A stretch of DNA of 64,000 bases from Neobacillus niacini (GTDB lineage: Bacteria > Bacillota > Bacilli > Bacillales > Cytobacillaceae). The stretch lies in contig NZ_JAMBOB010000001.1 of assembly GCF_023715415.1 (NCBI RefSeq), positions 310,001 to 374,000 of the forward strand, in the 5' to 3' direction. Positions within the stretch are counted from its first letter, which is position 1. Each line of letters starts with the position of its first letter. Below, piece after piece: positions 49,414 to 58,036 of this stretch. Below the pieces are notes generated by a model. The model had not been told where the DNA came from and did no database searches. It saw only the letters and a list, made by a program, of their open reading frames with translations. The translations under genes were made by a program, and so were the position numbers.

Positions 49414-49782
49414 ATGGTTACTGCAGTTGTTATTCCCATACTTTGCCTTTACTTCTTTTGGATTACTAGGAAAGAAATGAAACTAAATGATAGTAAGTGG
49501 ATAGCATCTGCTGAAGTAGCAAAAGAAGCGGTTCTGACTGGTGAAATAATAAGTATCAACAAAGAAAAACAACGTTTCTATTATCATCGCTTTATCCTTT
49601 TATATGAACTTTCAATCCAAACCGAAACGAAATTAATAAAAGCTAAAAAAATAGTCCCAATCAGAAATAATACTGAAATGGCAACCTTTTCGATTGGCGA
49701 CGTTGTAAGAATATATGGCAGCTGGGTAGGAAATCATTTTCACTTTAACGAATACCAACAGGTACATATAGATAAAAAGTAA
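49414..49782 (+). CDS. Small membrane-anchored protein with OB-like domain
   Basis: A 122-residue protein: one N-terminal helix (VTAVVIPILCLYFFWI) and a beta-rich soluble part (VLTGEIISINKEKQ ... FSIGDVVRIYGSWVGNHF), which looks like an OB or DUF3592-type barrel. ATG 49414 follows GAGGAGAAAG; a longer frame would overlap the thioesterase. I do not recognise the family. Probably cotranscribed with the thioesterase. Confidence 0.68.
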   Translation: MVTAVVIPILCLYFFWITRKEMKLNDSKWIASAEVAKEAVLTGEIISINKEKQRFYYHRFILLYELSIQTETKLIKAKKIVPIRNNTEMATFSIGDVVRIYGSWVGNHFHFNEYQQVHIDKK

Positions 49783-49809
49783 AAAGGTGACTTTAAAGTC
49801 ACCTTTTTA
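49781..49809. terminator. Bidirectional terminator before ylbC
   Basis: A 28-base perfect palindrome, arms AAAAAGGTGACTTT and AAAGTCACCTTTTT, lies between convergent genes. Confidence 0.9.
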
Positions 49810-49817
49810 CCTTTTAT

Positions 49818-50891
49818 CTATTCCTCATCCTTTTGAATAAAGTTTTGCGTATAATATTTTTGATATACTCCGACACCTAGGTGAGTGAAATCCTCATTTA
49901 ATAATGACTCCCGGTGCCCTTTACTATTTAACCAGCCCTCCGCCACTGCAGGAGCATCTGTGTAATTAGCCGCAATATTCTCACCAGCAGACTTATAGGC
50001 AACTTCTGCAGCTTTTAGCCGATCAGATAGACTGCCAAACTTCTTAGATGTATGGGAAAAGTCATTGTTTTCGGACATATCCTTACTATGACCATAGGCT
50101 ACCTCTGAAGTCTCCTCATCCCATTTTAAACTGTTTACATTATGCCTTATCCGCATAACATTAGTAATATCAAGTATTTCTTTCTCTGTACTTTCCTCGA
50201 TGACTCTCCACAAATCTTCACTAGGCTCAAGTGCTTCAATTAATTCACCGCTATAAACTAGTTCATATGGCCGCTGTTTAATTAAGGTTTCATCGTTCAA
50301 AAAGCGCACACTTGAAAGACTGCCAGTAAATTGGTCTATATATAATTGGACAAAAATATCACCCAATTTTATTAATGGACGAATATTCAAATCCGTATCA
50401 TTCAATTCAAAACGATAAGAATTCCCCTTAAACTCAATATCTATATTTGTATCAACAGTCTGTGAATTAAAAATTTCTTCAATTGGCTGTCCAATTATAA
50501 AAGGTGAAACATCCAAGCTATCACCAATTGCAAAAACAGTTACTACTTTGTTATTCTCCACACCAACCTGAACATAACGGGAGTAGTCAATATTATAAAT
50601 ATACCATTGGTACCCATATAGAGATGCATCGATTCTTTGTGGTTCTCCTAAGATTCCTTTTAAATAGGTGAGGTCTTGACCAATTAGTAAGCCCATCCCA
50701 CTGTTTGGCCGTTCCCCAGAAGTTTTCTCTTGAATATTATTGTCCTGATTTTGATATAATGATTTATTCATTTCTAACGTATGGTCATCAGTAATTAAAA
50801 CTTCATTATCGCCATTTTCATTGATATTTGCATAAAAACCAATCATTAAGAAAATAGACGTTAGGATGAGGATTCTGAAGAGAGTACGCAG
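49818..50891 (-). CDS. ylbC: CAP-domain protein YlbC with unusual start
   Basis: A CAP/SCP (cysteine-rich secretory protein, allergen V5) domain at the C-terminus (NVMRIRHNVNSLKWDEETSE ... GENIAANYTDAPAVAEGW) after a YlbC-type N-terminal domain; function is unknown. From ATG 50846 the protein is 342 residues but starts in the middle of a signal anchor. The frame stays open 15 codons further and encodes LRTLFRILILTSIFL, giving a full membrane anchor. The only plausible start there is CTG 50891, six bases after GAGGGTGA. Total length would be 357, near the 346 of B. subtilis. Confidence 0.82.
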   Translation of the reverse strand: MRTLFRILILTSIFLMIGFYANINENGDNEVLITDDHTLEMNKSLYQNQDNNIQEKTSGERPNSGMGLLIGQDLTYLKGILGEPQRIDASLYGYQWYIYNIDYSRYVQVGVENNKVVTVFAIGDSLDVSPFIIGQPIEEIFNSQTVDTNIDIEFKGNSYRFELNDTDLNIRPLIKLGDIFVQLYIDQFTGSLSSVRFLNDETLIKQRPYELVYSGELIEALEPSEDLWRVIEESTEKEILDITNVMRIRHNVNSLKWDEETSEVAYGHSKDMSENNDFSHTSKKFGSLSDRLKAAEVAYKSAGENIAANYTDAPAVAEGWLNSKGHRESLLNEDFTHLGVGVYQKYYTQNFIQKDEE

Positions 50892-51004
50892 ATGTTTTCA
50901 CCCTCTCTATTACTTTTCATTCTAATATGTCTTATGTTAATAATTATATCACCATTATCATCGTAAGTAATAGAGAATATTAAACTTGTCAGAAAAATAT
51001 AATT

Positions 51005-51043
51005 AAGCAAAAAAACAGATACACCATTTTGATGTATCTGCTC
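51005..51043 (-). terminator. Terminator after ylbB
   Basis: Arms CAGATACA (51016-51023) and TGTATCTG (51033-51040) precede a T run on the minus strand. Confidence 0.85.
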
Positions 51044-51049
51044 TCCCTA

Positions 51050-51484
51050 TTAGTGTTGTACCCCATTGTAATTCTGCTCTGAAATTTCTGTAAGTGCTTC
51101 TTTCGCTTGATCGTCAGTCAATTTTCGAATCGCAAAATCCCCCAGAGAAACAATGCCAACTAATTTATCACCTTCCACAACAGGGAGCCGGCGTATTTGG
51201 TGCTCAGCCATTAAATCTGCTGCTTCCTTTGTTGTAGCGTCTGCAGATATTGTTACAAGTTTACTACTCATAATATCTTCCACTTTTGTAGAACCAGGGT
51301 GTTTTTCAGCGACACCTCTAACCACGATATCTCTGTCTGTAATCATACCAACAATCTTGTCCTTGTCAACAATAGGAATAGCTCCAACATTTAATTCTTT
51401 CATCTTCACTGCCACTTCAAAAACATTATCCAACAAAGTACAGCACTCTACATTATCTGTCATAATATCACGTATCTTTTCCAA
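51050..51484 (-). CDS. ylbB: CBS-domain pair protein YlbB
   Basis: A 144-residue protein made of two tandem CBS domains (about 8-60 and 72-125; VGMITDRDIVVRG and VGIVSLGDFAIRK), which bind adenine nucleotides in many proteins. The target is unknown. The start ATG 51484 is followed by the typical IRDIMTDNVECCTLLDNVFE. It is flanked by ylbC and the divergent ylbA, as in B. subtilis. Confidence 0.92.
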   Translation of the reverse strand: MEKIRDIMTDNVECCTLLDNVFEVAVKMKELNVGAIPIVDKDKIVGMITDRDIVVRGVAEKHPGSTKVEDIMSSKLVTISADATTKEAADLMAEHQIRRLPVVEGDKLVGIVSLGDFAIRKLTDDQAKEALTEISEQNYNGVQH

Positions 51485-51650
51485 TTCTACGCCCCCAGTT
51501 ATTAATAATTTTTCTTTAACATTTTCTTATGTTTACCAAAAGGGAATAATATATTCGATGATGTATTCATTGCAAGTTTAAACATTTTCAACTATTATTA
51601 AATTGAATTAATTTGCTTAGATAAGGCATTGTTTCTAGGAGGGACTATTT

Positions 51651-52010
51651 ATGAAATTCGAGAATACTGGCTATGAAAAGATGAAAGCTGATTTAAACCG
51701 ATTAGATGATGTAATGCTTGAGTACGGTTTAGTTCGAGAAGGTCAGTGGGATTACGACCGTGTTACATACGACCGTAAGTTTGAATTAAAAGAAGGAACA
51801 TTTTACCTACGGGTTCAGGGCTATGCAGTTGAAGGAAACGTTGATTCCAATAAGGCAGTTATCGAGTTAATGACGCCATTATTAGGGAAACATTATTATC
51901 CTCACGGTGTAGAATATGGTGAAGGGGAAAACTTCCCAACATCACTAGTAAATCAATGCAAGAAAATTCTTGAGGGTATCAAAACCGAAGTTGATAAATT
52001 TGCTTTGTAA
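51651..52010 (+). CDS. ylbA: YugN-like family protein YlbA
   Basis: A 119-residue soluble protein of the YugN-like family (MKFENTGYEKMKADLNRLDD ... GKHYYPHGVEYGEGENFP), same length as B. subtilis YlbA (120). Function is unknown. The start follows CTAGGAGGGAC. It is divergent from ylbB and has its own terminator. Confidence 0.9.
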   Translation: MKFENTGYEKMKADLNRLDDVMLEYGLVREGQWDYDRVTYDRKFELKEGTFYLRVQGYAVEGNVDSNKAVIELMTPLLGKHYYPHGVEYGEGENFPTSLVNQCKKILEGIKTEVDKFAL

Positions 52011-52011
52011 G

Positions 52012-52052
52012 CAAAAAGACGCATGAATTGTATTCATGCGTCTCTTTATTTT
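52012..52052 (+). terminator. Terminator after ylbA
   Basis: Perfect 11-bp arms AGACGCATGAA (52017-52027) and TTCATGCGTCT (52033-52043), followed by a T-rich tract that runs into the repeat element. Confidence 0.9.
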
Positions 52053-52054
52053 TA

Positions 52055-52301
52055 GGCTGTGTTAAACTAGGCTGTTGATTTGCGCTCCAGGGCGCTATGC
52101 TTTCCGCGGGCTCGCCCGTGAGCCTCCTCGCAGCTTCGCTCCTGCGGGGTCTCACTCAGCTCGTTCATCCCGCAGGACTTTGATTTACATCCTCGAATCT
52201 GCCCACGCACGAAGAAAATGCGATAGCATTTTCGAGGAGTCAAGCGCCCTTCCGCTCCAATCAACCGGTTCTATAAATCAACAGTATTCTTTAACACAGC
52301 C
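52055..52301. repeat. Foldable intergenic repeat with GGCTGTGTTAA inverted ends, copy 2
   Basis: This 247-bp element starts GGCTGTGTTAA (52055-52065) and ends TTAACACAGCC (52291-52301), flanked on both sides by TA. Inner inverted pairs are GCTGTTGATTT / AAATCAACAG and AGGGCGCT (52089-52096) / AGCGCCCT (52243-52250). About 60 bases more than copy 1 form a nested CCTCGAA...TTCGAGG hairpin. It abuts the 3' end of the acetyltransferase gene. The open frames inside it are not genes. Confidence 0.87.
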
Positions 52302-52306
52302 TATTT

Positions 52307-53479
52307 TTAAAAGAAATCGTAAAAAAATGGTTTGGTTTGTGGAAACAGTTCTTCTAAGGCTTCTATTTCTGTTTCTTGACCATGTAAGTAACCTAGTTCA
52401 AATAATTCAGCAGGCCGTTTGTAACCAAATAGTAATGCGGTCAATGAATTAATATCTAATCTTACACCTCGTTTAGGGGACTGTACACAATTACTTCCTT
52501 GTTTGTTTTTATAGACTTTTACTTCTCCATTACTAAGGAGATAGGTGCCATTGTTCCAAGGCGCATATTCATCTTCAAGATGCAGGAATACATTATTAGT
52601 TATGTTATTAAAAGGATATTTATTTAGGCATTGCTCTGCATTGACAACCCGTGCCATAAAATACGGAGCAACCTCCATCTTTACTTTTGGTTGATGCAGG
52701 ATAAATGGTAAAAGCTCATGGCTTGAAGTTAGAATGCTGACATTATCAACCATTGAGTCGTGCTGACAAATAAAATTCCACAATCCATACCTCGCCTCAT
52801 TATTTAACGCAACAAACTCCTCAACTACCATTGTCCGGTCTTTTACTTCAAATAAGATATACCCTATTGCATCTTCATTTTTATCGTAGTAAACAGCAAT
52901 CTGACCCTCACCATAGATGTTATTTTTCCACCAAGATGTCTCACGAACAAGCATCCCCATGAATTTCTTACTGTAGAGCCCATAAACAGTTTCAATGACA
53001 GCATCGTGGCTTTCTTTCGTAAACCGTTTAATGGAACCAGGTTGATTTTCTAAAAATATAAGATTCTTTTTTTCAATAAGCAACTTCTTATTTTCAGTAA
53101 ATACTTCCCAGCCGTATTTTCGGTAAAAGCCAATATCAAAGGGATGTAATAGTGAAACAATCTGGTCCTCCAGAACCATGCGTTCTAATGCAGTAATGAT
53201 TAATCTTTTTACATATCCGTTTCTTCTAAATTCAGGATATGTTGCTACTCCAGCTATACCTCCCATTTTCCAAGAATTGTCCTTCATATTAATATGATAA
53301 GGAATAATATGAAGCTTTGCTGCCAGACTATTATCCTCCCAGGCTCCTATTACTGTATGGTCATTTAGCATTTCTAGTCTTTGTGCTACACTGTCTTCAG
53401 GTATTTTGTATTGAAAAGCATACATTGATAGCTTAAGTGATTCTAAGTAATCCTTTTCATTTAGTTCTCTGATTTCCAA
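52307..53479 (-). CDS. Eis-like GNAT acetyltransferase
   Basis: A 390-residue protein with the three-part Eis architecture: N-terminal GNAT domain (GGIAGVATYPEFRRNGYVKRL as acetyl-CoA loop, near residue 80), a middle GNAT-like domain, and a C-terminal sterol-carrier-like domain (about 285-390). Eis-type enzymes acetylate amines, including some aminoglycosides; the substrate here is unknown. The start is TTG 53479 after AAAGGGAG. The stop is five bases from the repeat element. It lies between the ctaM-like gene and ylbA. Confidence 0.87.
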   Translation of the reverse strand: MEIRELNEKDYLESLKLSMYAFQYKIPEDSVAQRLEMLNDHTVIGAWEDNSLAAKLHIIPYHINMKDNSWKMGGIAGVATYPEFRRNGYVKRLIITALERMVLEDQIVSLLHPFDIGFYRKYGWEVFTENKKLLIEKKNLIFLENQPGSIKRFTKESHDAVIETVYGLYSKKFMGMLVRETSWWKNNIYGEGQIAVYYDKNEDAIGYILFEVKDRTMVVEEFVALNNEARYGLWNFICQHDSMVDNVSILTSSHELLPFILHQPKVKMEVAPYFMARVVNAEQCLNKYPFNNITNNVFLHLEDEYAPWNNGTYLLSNGEVKVYKNKQGSNCVQSPKRGVRLDINSLTALLFGYKRPAELFELGYLHGQETEIEALEELFPQTKPFFYDFF

Positions 53480-53563
53480 GACCCTCACTCCCTTTATAAA
53501 ATATTTCTCTAAATAGCCAAAAATTCCTTTTTATCATACAAAAAAAGTACCATTGAAGGCACT

Positions 53564-54028
53564 TTATATTCCTAATATAGCTTTTATTGTCGAGGTTGTT
53601 TCTCCTCCGGTGTAAAAAACATAAAGTAATAAGTATACAGCCACACCTGTTATAGCTGTAAAGAACCAAATAACACTTGTAACCGGACCAAGCTTTCGAT
53701 GTTTAGTAAGGTTATTTTTATAACCTGTATAGAGTGTCACGATTCCAAAAACTGCTCCAGTGGTTGCTAGAAAGATATGAAAGATTAAAAAAATCGTGTA
53801 ATAAATTTTTAGATTATCTGGTCCTCCAAAGGCCGTATTTCCGATAAAAATAGTCCTTGATGCATAGATAATAAAGAAAATAAGAGCAAATATTGCAGCT
53901 AGAAACATAGTTTTTTTATGTGCTTCTATTTTCCTTTGTTTAATTTGCCACCAGCCAATTGCTACTGTAATAGCACTTAAAACGATAAAGGTGGTACTTA
54001 TCGTTGGTAATAACACTAGGGAATTCAT
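53564..54028 (-). CDS. ctaM: DUF420 protein, CtaM-like oxidase maturation factor
   Basis: A 154-residue integral membrane protein with four or five helices (LLPTISTTFIVLSAITVAIG; IFHIFLATTGAVFGIVTLY), matching DUF420 (B. subtilis YozB, S. aureus CtaM). In S. aureus CtaM is needed for a working aa3-type oxidase. It follows ctaG in the cta cluster. The name rests on family and context. Confidence 0.83.
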   Translation of the reverse strand: MNSLVLLPTISTTFIVLSAITVAIGWWQIKQRKIEAHKKTMFLAAIFALIFFIIYASRTIFIGNTAFGGPDNLKIYYTIFLIFHIFLATTGAVFGIVTLYTGYKNNLTKHRKLGPVTSVIWFFTAITGVAVYLLLYVFYTGGETTSTIKAILGI

Positions 54029-54099
54029 GGAATTAGCCTCACTTCTTTTTTTATTTTCTACAATAATCTTAGTTTAGATAACCTTTTTTTTCAACAAAA

Positions 54100-54129
54100 A
54101 GAAAATCTCCCAGTCAAATGGGAGATTTA
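54100..54129 (-). terminator. Terminator after ctaG
   Basis: Arms AAATCTCCC (54103-54111) and GGGAGATTT (54120-54128) directly after the ctaG stop, then TTCTTTTTG on the minus strand. Confidence 0.82.
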
Positions 54130-55035
54130 TTCAATAAGCGAAGGCTTTAGAGTCGGCTGATTCAGTTCATTTTCCGAATCTGCTTTATCCTTTCGGTACC
54201 ATTCAAAGAATACATGACCTAAGATAACACCATAAACAATTTCTTGAATAATCTTCATTAAAACTCCACCGAGTTGTTGATCATGTAATAATGACATCGA
54301 ACTAAATAACTCTGGACCACTGATACTCAACCCTGCAAATGTTGCTGGTCCAACACAAAGGCTCATCACTTGTGCCCATACCTCGGGATCAGAATAGGTT
54401 GCATAGATGGATCCTGGTGCAAAAATGATTAAGGCACATGCAGGAGTAATTAAAATACCATCAGCAAAGACATAACCAACCTTTTTTAATCCGCTTAATC
54501 TTTGATGTTCTGGAACAGGGTTAATTAGCGGCCACCACATGAATATCGCAACGATAAAAAGAAGAACAGAGTATCCAGCGTGGAACCAGAAGTTTTGCAT
54601 AACACGGTCAAAAATCATTGGGATATGATAAAAAGAAAACAATCCATTAAAAATGATTAATGCTATTAATGGTTTTGTGAAAAACCTAAACAAAGAATTA
54701 ATCAGCCTTACTTTGAAAAGCTTTCTCCATATCCACACCGGAATACCAAAAATAAATATTGGCGGTATGACAAGCACTAATATTGCCATTGATATCATAT
54801 GGACGTAAAACATTAAATGAGCCATTAAATCTAATGGAGACCCTTTAATAGCATAGATTAGTGAGATAGAGAGCAAAAATAACCCTGCTTGTTTCTTTGT
54901 TAGTGGTTCACTATCTACAAACATGCTACGAAATTTTATGGTAATTAAAAAGTATACTGCAGTTATTGCAAGCAGACTTAATAGAAAGTACGGGCTCCAA
55001 AGTGCTTTAAAGCCAAAAATATCTAATGTAAGCAC
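54127..55035 (-). CDS. ctaG: Cytochrome caa3 oxidase assembly factor CtaG
   Basis: A 302-residue membrane protein with about seven helices and the caa3_CtaG family pattern (LMAHLMFYVHMISMAILVLV; WFHAGYSVLLFIVAIFMWWP). It is thought to help form the copper centre of subunit I. The start is GTG 55035 after GAGGTGA. It has its own terminator and is separated from ctaF by another, so it may be transcribed partly by itself. Confidence 0.93.
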   Translation of the reverse strand: MLTLDIFGFKALWSPYFLLSLLAITAVYFLITIKFRSMFVDSEPLTKKQAGLFLLSISLIYAIKGSPLDLMAHLMFYVHMISMAILVLVIPPIFIFGIPVWIWRKLFKVRLINSLFRFFTKPLIALIIFNGLFSFYHIPMIFDRVMQNFWFHAGYSVLLFIVAIFMWWPLINPVPEHQRLSGLKKVGYVFADGILITPACALIIFAPGSIYATYSDPEVWAQVMSLCVGPATFAGLSISGPELFSSMSLLHDQQLGGVLMKIIQEIVYGVILGHVFFEWYRKDKADSENELNQPTLKPSLIE

Positions 55036-55125
55036 CGCAAATCACCTCTAAATAGTAATGAAATCATAATTTTATTATATACATTTTTAATTCATGGGCG
55101 CAAAGAAATGAAACAGTTCCTATAC

Positions 55126-55155
55126 AAAGAAAATCGGCATACGCCGATTTTCTCT
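55126..55155 (-). terminator. Terminator-like hairpin after ctaF
   Basis: Perfect 11-bp arms AGAAAATCGGC and GCCGATTTTCT (55128-55138, 55143-55153). The T tract is weak (TTTTCTTTG), so readthrough to ctaG is likely. Confidence 0.75.
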
Positions 55156-55160
55156 ACTGT

Positions 55161-55496
55161 CTACCACCAAATAATTGTTGAGAAAGCTAACACTGTTACT
55201 AAGCCAACAAGCAATCCTGAATAAAGAAACAGTGATGGTGCCTCATGACCTTTATGGCTCATATGCATAAAATAGTAAAGCTGAAAAATAACTTGAACAA
55301 TCGCTAGTAAAAGAATAAACGGCACGATAAACCAAGCTGAAAATCCTTTAGCAGCTACTACTGCAAAAGCGATTAATGTTAAGAAAATCATCAAAGCAAA
55401 TGATACAACTTGATGTCTCATTTCTTCAGCGCTTTTTTTACGACGATATTCAATGTCAACTCTTGGGTTCCCTGAATTTAATTGTGAATTTGCCAT
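55161..55496 (-). CDS. ctaF: Cytochrome caa3 oxidase subunit IV
   Basis: A 111-residue subunit with three helices (VSFALMIFLTLIAFAVVAA; WFIVPFILLLAIVQVIFQL) and the conserved LYYFMHMSHKG. It stabilises the oxidase. It lies four bases after ctaE. Confidence 0.95.
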   Translation of the reverse strand: MANSQLNSGNPRVDIEYRRKKSAEEMRHQVVSFALMIFLTLIAFAVVAAKGFSAWFIVPFILLLAIVQVIFQLYYFMHMSHKGHEAPSLFLYSGLLVGLVTVLAFSTIIWW

Positions 55497-55500
55497 CAGT

Positions 55501-56130
55501 TTATCCCACCATTCCCATTAAATAAACTACTGTGAAGATGAATACCCAAACTACGTCAATGAAATGCCAATATAGGCTGGCTACGTAAAATTTAGGAGCA
55601 TTATATAGATCCAAGCCACGTTTAGCATTACGAACAATTAACGTAGTGATCCATAAAAGACCGAATGCAACGTGCCCCCCATGGAAACCAACTAATGTAT
55701 AAAATGCAGAACCAAATGCACTGCTTGTAAAGGTATGATGATACTCATGAACATAATGAGTAAATTCATAAATCTCTAATCCAAGGAATCCAAGACCTAA
55801 TAATAGGGTTAGGATTAACCAAAGATTCATTTTTTTAGCATTAAAGTTCTTCATGTGATACATCGCATACACACTTGTTAAAGAACTTGTTAATAACAAC
55901 ATTGTAGCTACAAATGTCAATGGCAAGTCATACAAATCTTTTGCTAAAGTATGTGTTGTATCAGGTACTTTATCTTTTAAAGCTAGGTAGGTAGCAAAGA
56001 GAGAGGCAAAAAGCACAGTCTCTCCACCAAGGAAGAACCAAAAACCTAAAAATTTATTTTTTGCCTCAAGGGTTGATTTTTCAGGCTCAGCAGGCCATGT
56101 TTCATATGTTAATTTATCTTCTGCTTGCAT
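55501..56130 (-). CDS. ctaE: Cytochrome caa3 oxidase subunit III
   Basis: A 209-residue subunit with five helices and the COX3 signatures FWFFLGGETVLFASLF, GFHGGHVAFGLLW and LYWHFIDVVWVFIFTVVYL. It supports proton uptake and stability. The ATG shares one base with the ctaD stop (TAATG), showing coupling. Confidence 0.97.
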   Translation of the reverse strand: MQAEDKLTYETWPAEPEKSTLEAKNKFLGFWFFLGGETVLFASLFATYLALKDKVPDTTHTLAKDLYDLPLTFVATMLLLTSSLTSVYAMYHMKNFNAKKMNLWLILTLLLGLGFLGLEIYEFTHYVHEYHHTFTSSAFGSAFYTLVGFHGGHVAFGLLWITTLIVRNAKRGLDLYNAPKFYVASLYWHFIDVVWVFIFTVVYLMGMVG

Positions 56131-58004
56131 TATGCCTTAGCCCCCTTATCATTATCATCTTCCATTAAATCCTCTTTATGAATATGGAAACCATGGTCAT
56201 CCTTCACAGAGCGTAAGAACATCGCTCCAAAGGTAATCAATAAACCAATAATAAGAACTGGTACTGACCATGCTTTATCATCCATGTTAAACAATGCACC
56301 AAACGCTGCAACAAATAAACCGAAAGCAATTACAAATGGCAGGAATGATGAATTAGGCATGTGAATATCTCCTAATGGTTCTGCTGGAGTCATCCCTTTT
56401 TTGCCTTCCATCTTTTCCAACCAGTAAGCGTCTAAACCACGAACCAATGGAAGCTGTTTAAAGTTATAGAATGGCGGCGGTGATGGTAATGCCCATTCAA
56501 GTGTTCTTCCATCTCCCCATGGATCATTTCCAACTCGTACATTTTTCACTGATGTCATGATGACATTGTATAATAGGACTAGCACAGCTAGTGACATGAA
56601 AACTGCACCCAATGAACTAATTAAGTTTGATGTTTCAAATCCTTGGCCAGGCAGGTATGTGAATACACGGCGCGGCATTCCCCATAAACCTAAGAAGTGC
56701 TGGATAAAGAATGTCATATGGAAACCAATAAAGAATAACCAGAATGTGATTTTTCCTAGTGTATCATTTAACATTGTTCCAAACATTTTCGGCCAGTAAA
56801 GGTGAGTCCCTGCGAGAATCGCAAATACTACACCACCAACGATAACGTAATGGAAGTGAGCGACTACGAAATACGTATCATGGTATTGATAGTCTGCAGC
56901 AGCAGACGCAAGCATTACACCTGTAACCCCACCGGCAATAAATGATGGAATAAATGCTAAAGCATAAAGCATCGGAGTCGTAAATTTGACACTTCCGCCC
57001 CACATGGTTAATAGCCAGTTAAAGATTTTAATACCTGTCGGTACACCAATTGCCATAGTAGCAACCGCAAAAATTGCGTTTGCCACGGGACCTAGTCCAG
57101 TAGTAAACATGTGGTGAGCCCAAACCATGAATCCTAAGAAACCGATTAATACTGTTGCGAATACCATTGAAGAGTATCCGAATAGGCGTTTTCTTGAGAA
57201 CATTGCAAAGATTTCCGAGAAAATACCAAATGCAGGAAGTACTAATATATATACTTCTGGGTGTCCGAAGATCCAGAATAAATGCTCCCAGATAACCGTG
57301 TTACCACCCATGGTAGTAACAAAGAAATTCGATCCAAACATACGGTCAAACATCATTAAGACGAGACCAACAGTTAATGGAGGGAATGCAAATAAAATAA
57401 GTGCTGAAGTAACAAAAGTCGACCAAGTAAACAATGGCATCCTCATATATGTCATTCCTGGTGCACGCATGTTAATAATTGTTACAAGAAAATTTATACC
57501 ACCAATAAGGGTACCTATACCTGAGATCTGTAATCCCAATACATAGAAATCAACCCCATGACCTTTGGAGGCCATTGCGAGGGACGCATAAGAAGTCCAT
57601 CCAGCATCAGGTGCACCATCAAAAAACCATGAAAGGTTTAGAAAAACTCCTCCGAAGAAGAATAACCAAAATCCTAATGCATTGACAAACGGAAATGCAA
57701 CGTCACGCGCTCCAATTTGTAATGGCATTACGGCATTCATAAAAGCAAAAACAAGCGGCATTGCTGCAAGGAATATCATCGTTGTTCCATGCATGGTAAT
57801 AATTTCATTGAATAATCCTGCACTTACAAAGTCATTGTTTGGTACTGCAAGCTGGATGCGGATAAAAACAGCTTCTAATCCGCCGACTACAAAGAAGAAT
57901 CCACCTGCAATAAGATATAGGATGGCGATTTTTTTATGGTCAACTGTCGTTAAATAATCCCATATAGTTGCGCCAAATCCCTTTTTTTGTGCGTAGGTAC
58001 TCAC
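56130..58004 (-). CDS. ctaD: Cytochrome caa3 oxidase subunit I
   Basis: Catalytic subunit carrying heme a, heme a3 and CuB. It is 624 residues, matching B. subtilis. Ligand motifs: the His of MHGTTMIFLAAMP (heme a), FGHPEVYILVLPAFG (CuB His with the His-Tyr crosslink pair) and VAHFHYVIVGG (heme a3 and heme a His). The start is GTG 58004 (MSTYAQKKGF) seven bases after AAAGGGAGGT; a longer frame begins inside that site. About 14 helices. Confidence 0.98.
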   Translation of the reverse strand: MSTYAQKKGFGATIWDYLTTVDHKKIAILYLIAGGFFFVVGGLEAVFIRIQLAVPNNDFVSAGLFNEIITMHGTTMIFLAAMPLVFAFMNAVMPLQIGARDVAFPFVNALGFWLFFFGGVFLNLSWFFDGAPDAGWTSYASLAMASKGHGVDFYVLGLQISGIGTLIGGINFLVTIINMRAPGMTYMRMPLFTWSTFVTSALILFAFPPLTVGLVLMMFDRMFGSNFFVTTMGGNTVIWEHLFWIFGHPEVYILVLPAFGIFSEIFAMFSRKRLFGYSSMVFATVLIGFLGFMVWAHHMFTTGLGPVANAIFAVATMAIGVPTGIKIFNWLLTMWGGSVKFTTPMLYALAFIPSFIAGGVTGVMLASAAADYQYHDTYFVVAHFHYVIVGGVVFAILAGTHLYWPKMFGTMLNDTLGKITFWLFFIGFHMTFFIQHFLGLWGMPRRVFTYLPGQGFETSNLISSLGAVFMSLAVLVLLYNVIMTSVKNVRVGNDPWGDGRTLEWALPSPPPFYNFKQLPLVRGLDAYWLEKMEGKKGMTPAEPLGDIHMPNSSFLPFVIAFGLFVAAFGALFNMDDKAWSVPVLIIGLLITFGAMFLRSVKDDHGFHIHKEDLMEDDNDKGAKA

Positions 58005-58036
58005 GCTTTTTACCTCCCTTTCTACCAATTCCCCAA

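Noticed and set aside
52067..52452. Open frames in and beyond the 52-kb repeat
   Set aside because: Overlap the repeat and the 3' end of the acetyltransferase gene; no coding evidence.
57127..57546. 139-codon plus-strand open frame inside ctaD
   Set aside because: Antisense to the conserved oxidase subunit I.
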